Assembly: GCA_002394465.1 (NCBI GenBank)
Contig: DGTU01000160.1
Location: 1-29,482, forward strand
DNA: 29,482 nt
Reading direction: 5' to 3'
Source of the DNA: Treponema sp. UBA4328
GTDB taxonomy: Bacteria > Spirochaetota > Spirochaetia > Treponematales > Treponemataceae
Shown here: positions 8,701-14,950 of the stretch, in pieces
Numbering within the stretch: position 1 is the stretch's first letter
Layout of the letters: each line of letters starts with the position of its first letter
The notes under the pieces: generated by a model
Seen by the model: the letters and a program-made list of their open reading frames with translations, nothing else
What the model was told of the DNA's origin: nothing
Databases searched by the model: none
Translations under genes and position numbers: made by a program

Positions 8701-8917
8701 CAGGAAGAGGGACTTCTTCAGCAGGTGCAGAGTCGCTTTTATTTTCGTTGTTTTCTGGTAAACCGAGTACGAAGTCTTCAGAGTCATCTGCTTCAGAGAT
8801 TCCCTCAGGAAGAGGAACTTCAGCAGGTTTTTCTCCCCTTTGAGCTCGTATATTGATTTCATCACCAAGGTCTTTCAGATTTTCATTAAAAGACTTTAAC
8901 TGGTTTAATCCTGGCAT
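5738..8917 (-). CDS. Membrane-anchored TPR protein, candidate periplasmic flagellar collar protein FlcA
   Basis: Single-pass membrane protein of 1059 residues. Residues 1 to about 370 are acidic, Pro/Ala-rich and surely disordered, with recurring short motifs (VPDLD, PVFDMSDLDMP, FDTSGLDFP). About 400-490 is a compact alpha-helical cytoplasmic domain (LTEKEYETFKKNLNEYPLNVRVAVEDLI). About 497-522 is the membrane helix (IIPGAIIAVLLCMTGYCLFNLFVSFVY). About 525-1000 consists of tandem TPR units (NLLEQNDYEQSEIKFNEAV, NRKDYDKALAYFIRTSEY), predicted periplasmic. This architecture, and the neighbourhood, match what I recall of Borrelia FlcA (BB0326), a TPR protein of the flagellar collar needed for stator assembly. 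A sigma-28-like promoter upstream agrees. The FlcA assignment is inference; the TPR/TM/disorder architecture is seen. The start lacks a well-spaced ribosome site (GGGG abuts the ATG). Confidence 0.75.
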   Translation of the reverse strand: MPGLNQLKSFNENLKDLGDEINIRAQRGEKPAEVPLPEGISEADDSEDFVLGLPENNENKSDSAPAEEVPLPEALAAASGLPEGGDNVPDLDSILNPQPAAGDGVPDLSDFLDEPAPEAQDAAPAEVPLEDMGLDALLKPSEDTPSPSDIPDISDLAEMPSPEELEMPAAEEPAPEAVPETPAEENPQADDFAFSGEMIDMNEGLPDEVAETDAGSAVMDDVLPAGDTQDSAVEEAPVPVDTPPVFDMSDLDMPPAEPAGDSAETDFSIPDLDAPPVQDSGEPGFDNVPVPPAEDVSAAFDTSGLDFPEAGSAPDASMDVPAETFDTSAMEGLDFSSEGSQGSSASGDDEFPVTMAKDVDDFVLDDNFEIPGFSDTETANFDKKKKPAIDTADFSQAVIKPKNTLTEKEYETFKKNLNEYPLNVRVAVEDLIVKNEFTDDAVFEVIEKILKKVSARQLATHLEKMLDIAIPVPRDFERRSFAQYEAYKASFQYQLRNRIIPGAIIAVLLCMTGYCLFNLFVSFVYRPVVASNLYEQGYNLLEQNDYEQSEIKFNEAVEYKKDIDWFYKYARGYRKHKQYERAGSMYRKILGTFDMDKQAGLEIAEMKAFDEAKYEEAESLVRRFVLDYYINDPDGIMLLGDINLEWGEFDHSKYENAKRCYTDLVQSNPKSDFYWSRLMRYYIRTDKLTKVLEMKNRFYPREESLAGEDWTELSGYMLDKLYGRLPATEEYLRSSIEDVLGMLKFAVENDRSNPVARYNIARYYIYNGNSDFARNELKRSLDLFDKLEVRTRKNTYLEIDATRLLGELHVRNREYLKAQEIYTKGIDLYKSERAKNGFDGDENTGKLYADLGDINYFISGDMDAALDNYTDAINTKYDIPSLNYRIGVINYNRKDYDKALAYFIRTSEYKNKDANLLLSLGNVLSLRGDNYAAQSYYTDLLNTLNVRHAAEKSLQPQGNKDDFDLVDKFLKVNNNLGVTLYRIAEQTGDSNKHGQAITRLQDSLRAWDALTRNQKTMERLEGSNLAQQNIKYITRPYSAFKPSIYTDIPVILEDDTELK

Positions 8918-8941
8918 CCCCTAATTTTTCCCCACAATATA

Positions 8942-8947
8942 ATTATA
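8942..8947 (-). promoter_or_regulatory. Alternative -10 (TATAAT) of the TPR gene
   Basis: A perfect TATAAT on the minus strand (8947-8942), with expected +1 near 8935, could provide a vegetative start for the TPR gene in addition to the sigma-28-like site just upstream. The -35 match is poor. Confidence 0.35.
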
Positions 8948-8955
8948 CTATGAAA

Positions 8956-8983
8956 TTATCGGATTAATAAAGTGTAGAGTTTA
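8956..8983 (-). promoter_or_regulatory. Sigma-28 (FliA)-like promoter of the candidate flcA gene
   Basis: Minus strand: TAAA (8983-8980), 16 nt, TCCGATAA (8963-8956). The FliA consensus is TAAA-N15-GCCGATAA, so the -10 matches 7 of 8 and the spacer is one longer. Expected start near 8948 leaves a leader of about 30 nt. Confidence 0.5.
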
Positions 8984-9018
8984 GATTATAGGGAGAAAAA
9001 TTAGTTTTAAATTATCCT

Positions 9019-9045
9019 TAAAGCACTTATTTTTAAGGCCGATAA
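9019..9045 (+). promoter_or_regulatory. Consensus sigma-28 (FliA) promoter of the CBM48 gene
   Basis: TAAA (9019-9022), exactly 15 nt, GCCGATAA (9038-9045): a perfect match to the FliA core consensus. The ATG at 9053 follows after 7 nt with no ribosome site, so the mRNA is probably leaderless or nearly so. A 7-bp inverted repeat (CCTTAAA 9016-9022, TTTAAGG 9032-9038) overlaps both promoter elements and could be an operator. Confidence 0.75.
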
Positions 9046-9052
9046 TCAAAGT

Positions 9053-9772
9053 ATGAAAAAGCTTTTTATTTCAATTGCCTTATGTTTTTCGCTGGCTTCG
9101 GTCTTTGCAAAGGAAGCCTCAACTGAAGATGACGGAAACTATGAATACAACAGCATAATTCTTGAAATGAAGGGAATAAAAGCACCTTACGAATCAGGCG
9201 ACTACATAGTCTTTACGGCACCAAAAAATTCCCGCCAGCTCGGAATTGCATTTGACTTTGAAAACTATTCTCAGGTTCACCAGTACATGGTTCACAATAA
9301 CTACAGTTTTGAAGGTGACGTAACTGATACCTGGATGTTCTATATCCTCAAAAAACCGGTCAAAACCCGGCAGATTAAATACCGCATAATTATGGACGGA
9401 CTGTGGACGACAGATTCAACAAATTCAGAGATTGTCTATGATGATGCATCCGGAATTCCATTTTCTGTGCTGAACATAAAGAATACGGATCCGGTGATCA
9501 CGGAAACACAGAATGACGGCTGCACGAAATTCATATGTTTTGCGGAATCAGGCAAAAAAATCCGTCTCGGAGGAACATTTACAAACTGGGATTCATGGAT
9601 TTATGAGCTTAAAGAAGTTTCGTACGGCAAATACGAAATCAGCCTTCCGCTTCCGAAAGGAACTTACTACTACAATTTCTACGAAGGAATGCATTCATTT
9701 ACGGACAAAACGAATCCTTCAAAGGGATATACAGCCGACGGAAAAATCGCCAGCTGCATAACCGTTAAATAA
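9053..9772 (+). CDS. Secreted protein with CBM48 / isoamylase-N-like domains
   Basis: Secreted protein of 239 residues with signal peptide 1-19 (MKKLFISIALCFSLASVFA). Residues about 160-239 are a clear CBM48/AMPK-glycogen-binding-like beta-sandwich: KIRLGGTFTNWDSWIYEL, then GKYEISLPLPKGTYYYNFYEG, then the NPSKGYTADGKIASCITV end. The first half looks like a divergent second copy (NSRQLGIAFDFENY near 60-75; IKYRIIMDGLWTTDSTNS near 110-130). No catalytic domain is attached. CBM48 modules bind alpha-glucans in enzymes, but here the fold could serve another binding role in the periplasm. The upstream consensus sigma-28 promoter, divergent from the candidate flcA, suggests a motility-linked function. 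The start has no Shine-Dalgarno. It converges on ffh with a 1-bp gap. Confidence 0.75.
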   Translation: MKKLFISIALCFSLASVFAKEASTEDDGNYEYNSIILEMKGIKAPYESGDYIVFTAPKNSRQLGIAFDFENYSQVHQYMVHNNYSFEGDVTDTWMFYILKKPVKTRQIKYRIIMDGLWTTDSTNSEIVYDDASGIPFSVLNIKNTDPVITETQNDGCTKFICFAESGKKIRLGGTFTNWDSWIYELKEVSYGKYEISLPLPKGTYYYNFYEGMHSFTDKTNPSKGYTADGKIASCITVK

Positions 9773-9773
9773 A

Positions 9774-11120
9774 TTATCTGCCCATTCCCATTCCAGCAAG
9801 TTTACTCATAAGCTTGCCCTGAAGGCCCTTGTTGCGGGAAAGTTTTTTCATCGTCAGCTTAGTCTTTTCAAACTGCTTGATAAGCTTATTTACTTCTGCG
9901 ACGCTTGTTCCGCTTCCCTTTGCAATTCTCTTACGGCGTGCAGGTCCGATAATCAGATGGTTTGCACGTTCTTTCTTTGTCATCGACTGAATGATTGCCT
10001 TCTGGTGCTTGATACCGTCAAGGTCAAGGCGGCTCTCATCAATCTGACCTGAAAGTCCCGGAATCATATCCATAATTGAAGAGAGTGAACCCATTTTTCC
10101 GACCTGCTCAAACTGCATCAGCATGTCATCGAGAGTAAACTCGTTGCGGGCCATTTTGGCTTCAAGCTTGCGTGCTTCCTCGAGGTCAACTGTTTCCTGT
10201 GCTTTTTCAACAAGACTGACAATATCACCCATTCCGAGGATGCGGCTTGCAATACGCTCCGGATGGAACTGTTCGAAGTCTTCTGTTTTTTCACCAGTAC
10301 CAATATAGAGGATTGGTTTTCCGGTTATGCTCTTAAGTGAGATGGCAGCACCACCGCGGGCATCAGAATCGAATTTTGTAAGGATTACCCCTGAAAGACC
10401 AAGCTGTTCATCAAAAGATTTTGCAATATCAACTGCATTCTGACCTGTCATTGCATCTGCAACGAGTATTGTTTCAACAGGATCAACTGCTTTTTTGACG
10501 GCTACAAGTTCTGCCATCATATCTTCATCAATCTGAAGGCGTCCGGCAGTATCAACGATTACAGTATCGCATGCATTTTTCTTTGCAAATGAAATACCGT
10601 TTTTTGCAACCTTAACGGCGTCCTTAGCACCTTCTTCAAGATAAACCGGTACCTGGATTTTTTCACCAAGAACACGCAGCTGTTCAATTGCGGCCGGACG
10701 GACAAGGTCACAGGCAACGAGAAGCGGTCTGCGTCCTTCTTTCTTGAGTTTTGCGGCGAGTTTATGAGCTGCAGTCGTCTTACCGGCACCCTGAAGACCG
10801 AGAAGAAGGATAACGCTCTGAGTATCAGGACCTTTAAGCTGGAGATCAGCCTTCTCATCACCGAGAAGCTTAACCATCCTGTCATAGATAATCTTGACGA
10901 ACTGCTGGCCCGGATCTACGGCACGAAGGACTTTTTCTCCCTTAGCTTCTTCAACAGTTGCATTTACGAACCTGCGTACAACACGAAGGTTTACGTCGGC
11001 CTCAAGAAGGGCCATCTTGATTTTTTCAACTGTTTCTTCAATATTTTTTTCGGTAATTGTAGATTTACCGCTGATTGTCCTTACGATGTCACCAAAAGTA
11101 TTTGTAATTTTTTCAAGCAT
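9774..11120 (-). CDS. ffh: Signal recognition particle GTPase Ffh
   Basis: SRP54-type GTPase of 448 residues that binds signal sequences and 4.5S RNA and delivers ribosomes to FtsY and SecYEG. The N domain covers about 1-90. The G domain carries the P-loop GLQGAGKTT (108-116), DTAGR (190-194) and TKFDSDARGGAA (248-259). The methionine-rich M domain starts near 325 and includes the RNA-binding helix region GSGTSVAEVNKLIKQFEKTK and the tail KLMSKLAGMGMGR. Length is normal. AGGA lies 8 nt before the ATG at 11120. gpsA ends 37 bp upstream, so ndk-gpsA-ffh may be one transcript. It is last in the leftward block and converges on the CBM48 gene. Confidence 0.97.
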   Translation of the reverse strand: MLEKITNTFGDIVRTISGKSTITEKNIEETVEKIKMALLEADVNLRVVRRFVNATVEEAKGEKVLRAVDPGQQFVKIIYDRMVKLLGDEKADLQLKGPDTQSVILLLGLQGAGKTTAAHKLAAKLKKEGRRPLLVACDLVRPAAIEQLRVLGEKIQVPVYLEEGAKDAVKVAKNGISFAKKNACDTVIVDTAGRLQIDEDMMAELVAVKKAVDPVETILVADAMTGQNAVDIAKSFDEQLGLSGVILTKFDSDARGGAAISLKSITGKPILYIGTGEKTEDFEQFHPERIASRILGMGDIVSLVEKAQETVDLEEARKLEAKMARNEFTLDDMLMQFEQVGKMGSLSSIMDMIPGLSGQIDESRLDLDGIKHQKAIIQSMTKKERANHLIIGPARRKRIAKGSGTSVAEVNKLIKQFEKTKLTMKKLSRNKGLQGKLMSKLAGMGMGR

Positions 11121-11157
11121 TGATTTTTCCTAAAAGTAAATTAAGCGGCCGTATGTC

Positions 11158-12219
11158 TCAGTTCGACGTAACCTGTGTCAGAAGTTCCTTGAGGTAATCC
11201 TGAGGCTTGATTTCTTTATTAAGAATCCTGTAAAGGCCGTCACAGATAAGGAGCTTGAGGCCGTATTTCTGGCTGATTTCATGAACGTACTTACATGCAA
11301 CGGCACCTTCAGAAAGATATCCGATTTCACCGATACGAGAAATAAGGTCATCAAGGTTCTTGAAGCGGTCAAGAATATCCGTCTTGATGATATCCTGTCC
11401 GAAGCGGCGGTTACGGCCATATTTTGAACGGCAGGTAACGTCAAGGTCACCTACACCTGCAATTGAAGTAAAGGTTTCTGCATGGGTTGCTCCCATGGCC
11501 ATTCCAAGTGTCTGAATCTCGTTAAGGCCGGCAGCAAGAAGAAGGCTTTCTGTATTGTCACCGAACACGTCTGAATGTTCAGCAACGGCATCAAGGCTTC
11601 CGTAAACGATTGCAATTACGTTCTTTGCAGCAGCACAGATCTGAACACCGATAACGTCAAGTGAAGAATATACCATGAGGCCGGGAACACGCATCAGTTC
11701 CCTGAAGCGGATTGAATTTTTCGGATTTTCACTGGCAGCAATAAGGCCCGTGATTTTTCCCATTGCAACTTCTTCTGCATGAGAAGGTCCTGAAATATAT
11801 ACAAGGGAATTTTTATAGCATGGAGGAAGGATACCTTCAAGAGTCTCAAGTACGAGCTTCGGGCCTTCAGGACTTGTAATGAATCCTTTTGTGATTACAC
11901 CAATAGTAACCTTTCCTTCCTTTACATCAGGCACTTCAAGCAGCTGTTTTGCAGTAGAAGCAAGATAAAGGGACGGAGAAGCAAGAATAAGAAATTCCTT
12001 GCCTGAAGCGACTTCCTTAATATCAGTAGAAGCCGTCATATTCTCTGAAAGCGGGAATCCGGGAAGATACCTTGCGTTTTCGTGGTTTTTATTAATTCCG
12101 TCGACAACATCCTGCTCCCTTGCCCACATCTGGACCTTATGGCCGCCACGGGCAATAGCCTGAGCAAGACCGGAACCCCATGCACCCGCACCGATTACAC
12201 CGACATTCTTAACATTCAT
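11158..12219 (-). CDS. gpsA: NAD(P)-dependent glycerol-3-phosphate dehydrogenase
   Basis: Converts dihydroxyacetone phosphate to sn-glycerol-3-phosphate for phospholipid and lipoprotein-lipid synthesis; cytoplasmic. The 353 residues show the Rossmann motif GAGAWG (10-15), the SGPSHAEE segment (143-150), the catalytic lysine in AAAKNVIAI (Lys199) and the substrate-binding GVGDLDVTCRSKYGRNRRFG region. Length is slightly longer than the usual 330-340. GAGGT precedes the ATG at 12219. It lies 18 bp after ndk and 37 bp before ffh, consistent with co-transcription. Confidence 0.97.
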   Translation of the reverse strand: MNVKNVGVIGAGAWGSGLAQAIARGGHKVQMWAREQDVVDGINKNHENARYLPGFPLSENMTASTDIKEVASGKEFLILASPSLYLASTAKQLLEVPDVKEGKVTIGVITKGFITSPEGPKLVLETLEGILPPCYKNSLVYISGPSHAEEVAMGKITGLIAASENPKNSIRFRELMRVPGLMVYSSLDVIGVQICAAAKNVIAIVYGSLDAVAEHSDVFGDNTESLLLAAGLNEIQTLGMAMGATHAETFTSIAGVGDLDVTCRSKYGRNRRFGQDIIKTDILDRFKNLDDLISRIGEIGYLSEGAVACKYVHEISQKYGLKLLICDGLYRILNKEIKPQDYLKELLTQVTSN

Positions 12220-12237
12220 GATTTACCTCGAATAAAA

Positions 12238-12684
12238 CTAAAACCACATGGAACTTTCATCTTTCCAGTCAATGAGTTCCTCTGGTTTGAAAAATAAGTT
12301 AATTTCACGTTCAGCACTCTCTTCACTATCTGAAGCATGAATAATATTATGATTTGTATGACTGCAGAAGTCTCCCCTGATTGTTCCAGGCTGGGCTTCA
12401 GAAGGTTTCGTAGCGCCTGTAACCTTGCGTACAAGCGTAACACAGTCGTCCCCCTGCCAGCACATTGCCACTACAGGACCGCTCGTAATGTAAGAAACAA
12501 GTTCATCATAAAATGACTTGCCTTTATGTTCTGCATAATGTGCAGCAGCAAGTTCAGGTGAAATATTCATAAGTTTGAGACCGACAAGCTTAAGGCCTTT
12601 GTTTTCAAGGCGTGTAATAACCTGTCCGACAAGCCTCCTGTTAAGGACTCCAGGCTTGCACATAGTAAAACAGCGTGTACTCAT
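12238..12684 (-). CDS. ndk: Nucleoside diphosphate kinase
   Basis: Transfers the terminal phosphate of NTPs to NDPs, balancing nucleotide pools. The catalytic histidine lies in NHNIIHASDS (residue 118 counting from the first ATG) within GTIRGDFCSHTNHNIIHASDSEESAEREI. The N-terminal motif reads TMCKPGVLNRRLVG, a variant of the common IKPDGVxRxLVG lacking the Asp. Two in-frame ATGs exist, at 12690 and 12684. The second (148 residues, MSTRCFTM) is preferred because a TATAAT ends only 2 nt before the first, so the first would lie upstream of the expected +1. No Shine-Dalgarno is present, suggesting a leaderless message. gpsA follows 18 bp downstream. Confidence 0.95.
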   Translation of the reverse strand: MSTRCFTMCKPGVLNRRLVGQVITRLENKGLKLVGLKLMNISPELAAAHYAEHKGKSFYDELVSYITSGPVVAMCWQGDDCVTLVRKVTGATKPSEAQPGTIRGDFCSHTNHNIIHASDSEESAEREINLFFKPEELIDWKDESSMWF

Positions 12685-12692
12685 AGTCATTT

Positions 12693-12721
12693 ATTATACA
12701 ACAGTTAGCAATATTTCACAA
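12693..12721 (-). promoter_or_regulatory. Promoter of ndk, overlapping the 3' end of ispH
   Basis: Minus strand: TTGTGA (12721-12716, containing the ispH stop codon), 17 bp, perfect TATAAT (12698-12693). Expected +1 is near 12686, two nt before the ATG at 12684. This would start an ndk-gpsA-ffh transcript independent of ispH. Confidence 0.65.
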
Positions 12722-13615
12722 TTGCATTGTACCTTCTGAAAGAAGTCTCCTTTCGACCTCGTCAATTACGGTGTCAGGAGTACTTGCCCCTGCCGTAAGT
12801 CCTACGGTTTTTAGCGAAAAGAAAGCCTCAGGGATTTCTGATGCATCTTCTATCAGGGCTGCATTTGAACAGAGTCCCTGAGCCGTATTGAAAAGCCTCG
12901 TCGTATTTGCACTGTTTTTTCCGCCGATAACGAGTACGCCTTCAACATCAGCACAAAGCCTTATGAGGCTGTCCTGCCTTTCGTGTGTTGCAGGGCATAT
13001 TGACTTTACGATTTCAATGCCGGGGATTTTTTCCTTAAGGGCACAGCTTATTTCATCAAAAATTCTGATGCTGAACGTTGTCTGACTCAAAAGAACGCAT
13101 TTTAATCCGCTGCTTTCAGGAATTATTTTGTTTTCAAGTGCTTCTTCGACGGATTTTATAAGAATGAATTTAAGTTCTGTTCCGGCTTCCTGTGCGGCTT
13201 TCTGCGCTGCACCGTATATTCCGTCGACTTCCCCGTGATTTTTATCGCCGGTAAATATGATGACATAGCCTTTTTTTACGAAATCAGCACATTTTTTCTG
13301 GTTTACCTGAACGAGCGGACAGGTTCCGTTTAAAATTTCGGCACCGGTATTTTCAAGTTCTTCAAAGACATCAGGAGAAACGCCGTGTGCGCGCACAACA
13401 ACAGTATCATTTTCCCTGAGCCTGTTAATTTCATCTTTATGCAGGACTTCAAGACCGCGCCTCTTAAAATCTTCAAGGGCAATCGGATTATGAATCAGGG
13501 GACCGAACGTATAGACCTTACCACCCCTGCTGCTTTCAAGAGCCCTGTCAGCCGTCATTACAGCCCTTCTGACTCCTGAACAGAATCCCATTACGTCTGC
13601 ACGAATTATTTTCAT
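12716..13615 (-). CDS. ispH: 4-hydroxy-3-methylbut-2-enyl diphosphate reductase (LytB)
   Basis: Last enzyme of the MEP isoprenoid pathway, reducing HMBPP to IPP and DMAPP with a [4Fe-4S] cluster. Cluster ligands are visible: Cys12 (GFCSGVRRA), Cys99 (NGTCPLV) and Cys207 (SICPATHERQ). Active-site segments VRAHGVSP and KNHGEVDG (His127, Glu129) and SQTTFS are present. The 299 residues are typical. GGAAGG lies 6 nt before the ATG at 13615. The start is 2 bp after the stop of the Omp85 gene, so the two are probably translated from one mRNA. Confidence 0.97.
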   Translation of the reverse strand: MKIIRADVMGFCSGVRRAVMTADRALESSRGGKVYTFGPLIHNPIALEDFKRRGLEVLHKDEINRLRENDTVVVRAHGVSPDVFEELENTGAEILNGTCPLVQVNQKKCADFVKKGYVIIFTGDKNHGEVDGIYGAAQKAAQEAGTELKFILIKSVEEALENKIIPESSGLKCVLLSQTTFSIRIFDEISCALKEKIPGIEIVKSICPATHERQDSLIRLCADVEGVLVIGGKNSANTTRLFNTAQGLCSNAALIEDASEIPEAFFSLKTVGLTAGASTPDTVIDEVERRLLSEGTMQL

Positions 13616-13617
13616 AG

Positions 13618-14883
13618 TTACCTTCCGATTCCAAGTGAAGCAGAATACTGCCAGTAATCTTTAGTCACATTATACGAATATACCACGGCAAGTGCCGGAA
13701 AAGCAATTTTAGACATATATATCCTGCCCCCGAAAGAGGGACCGTGACAGATTTCATATGAGCCGTCAAAATTTTTTGCCCGGACAGCTTCGTAGTTTGC
13801 AAATATAGAATATGTTGCGAATGAAGATTTTGCCAGCGCAAATTCAATTCCGTCAGAAGTACCGCAAATCTCCTGTGTCACAAAACTGTCCGGAAGTATT
13901 GTAGAAAAAACTGCGCTCCGGCCGTGCCACTGAGAAACATGAGTGTCACAGCTGTAAACAAAGGCCGAATTAGAAGCAAAAAGAAGACGCGGTGCACAAT
14001 CAAAGGATTTCTGAAGCGATACCGTCAAATCAACGGATTTTCCCGTTCTATACTTTTCTTTATTTGAGAACAGAATATTCGCAGTAAGCGAAGTATTGCA
14101 GGAAGATACAAACCAGCCGTTCCATTTTGAAAAACCGAGTCCGATTGTCTGTGAAAGGTCGAGCATTTTAACTGAATCTGCCGCTCCTTCATAACCTGAT
14201 ACATCTTCAGCGTTTACGGAAACAAATGAAAGCCCTGTCTTTAACGAAAGCATATCGTTAATTTTTTCTGAGACTGAAAGTCCTGCCGAAAAATTCTGCG
14301 AATTGTATTTAAGCGCATAGGTTTCATTGTCAGTCGAAAGGATTTCTTTTTTATTTGAAGCAGCAGAAAAACTTACGCCGAAGCCCGGAACGTGATTGTC
14401 TTTCGGGGAACGCGAATAGGCTGCAAAACCTGTTCTGGCAGAAGAAGAATAAAATCCCCCGAGAAGAAAGAGGTCCTTTACTCCGAATGCATTTGTATCA
14501 AGAACGGTCAGCCCGCCGAAGAATTTTCCGGATGAAAAACCGGCAAAGGGAAGCGGCACAAACGTAATTTTTTCCGTGACATACACATTGACGCATACGC
14601 TTTCCTCTGAAATTACGTCACTTATGACCGCGACCTTTTCAAAGAGGTTTTCAAGCATAAGTGCCTGAATAATTTCGTCAGGAGTTTCTTCCGTATACTT
14701 TTTTCCAATAAAGCGGCTGACTTTTGACTGAATGAATGATTCTTTTGTCCGCTGAAGGCCTGAAAACTTTATTTCCTGAATGATTTTACCTTCATAGTCT
14801 TCCCTCAGGAACATAAAATCCTGCGAAAAAGCAGAAAAATAGAGAAAACCCAGAATAAAAATGAAGGTAATTTTTTTCAGCAT
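13618..14883 (-). CDS. Short Omp85-family outer-membrane protein with a single POTRA domain
   Basis: Outer-membrane protein of 421 residues. Residues 1-20 are a signal peptide (MLKKITFIFILGFLYFSAFS, then QDF). Residues about 32-108 form one POTRA domain (GKIIQEIKFSGLQRTKESFIQSKVSRFIGKKY...VNVYVTEK), followed by FVPLPFAGFSSGKFFGGLTVLDTNAFGVKDLFLLGG, the usual entry into an Omp85 barrel. The rest alternates as beta strands of roughly 300 residues. BamA has five POTRAs and about 800 residues, so this is a minimal member; its last residues (SASLGIGR) lack the terminal aromatic of most barrels. Function could be lipid or protein transport. It has no ribosome site, and a terminator hairpin ends 10 nt before the ATG. 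ispH follows after 2 bp. Confidence 0.8.
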   Translation of the reverse strand: MLKKITFIFILGFLYFSAFSQDFMFLREDYEGKIIQEIKFSGLQRTKESFIQSKVSRFIGKKYTEETPDEIIQALMLENLFEKVAVISDVISEESVCVNVYVTEKITFVPLPFAGFSSGKFFGGLTVLDTNAFGVKDLFLLGGFYSSSARTGFAAYSRSPKDNHVPGFGVSFSAASNKKEILSTDNETYALKYNSQNFSAGLSVSEKINDMLSLKTGLSFVSVNAEDVSGYEGAADSVKMLDLSQTIGLGFSKWNGWFVSSCNTSLTANILFSNKEKYRTGKSVDLTVSLQKSFDCAPRLLFASNSAFVYSCDTHVSQWHGRSAVFSTILPDSFVTQEICGTSDGIEFALAKSSFATYSIFANYEAVRAKNFDGSYEICHGPSFGGRIYMSKIAFPALAVVYSYNVTKDYWQYSASLGIGR

Positions 14884-14893
14884 ATAAACGATA

Positions 14894-14924
14894 GAAAAAG
14901 AGCCGCATCCGTAAGATGCAGCTC
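14894..14924 (-). terminator. Intrinsic terminator after secF
   Basis: On the minus strand GAGC-T-GCATC (14924-14916), loop, GATGC-G-GCTC, then TTTTTC. The stem is 9 bp with one mismatch (14900-14904/14905-14909 with 14915-14919/14921-14924). It closes the yajC-secD-secF transcript but also lies 10 nt before the start of the Omp85 gene. Confidence 0.75.
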
Positions 14925-14938
14925 CTTGAAAAATGATT

Positions 14939-14950
14939 CAGTAATTACTG
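14939..14950. promoter_or_regulatory. 12-bp palindrome between secF and the Omp85 gene
   Basis: CAGTAATTACTG is perfectly self-complementary, abuts the secF stop codon and lies upstream of the terminator and the Omp85 start. It may be an operator. No regulator can be named. Confidence 0.3.

Noticed and set aside
9945..9952. TCCGATAA inside ffh (plus strand)
   Set aside because: No -35 at the right spacing and no downstream gene start; chance match from coding sequence.
10764..11123. Open frame of about 119 codons opposite ffh
   Set aside because: Shadow of the highly conserved ffh frame, with no ribosome site and no family resemblance.
11648..11654. CCGATAA inside gpsA (plus strand)
   Set aside because: No TAAA upstream; explained by coding sequence on the other strand.
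12923..12930. GCCGATAA inside ispH (plus strand)
   Set aside because: No TAAA about 15 nt upstream and it is antisense within a gene; chance match.
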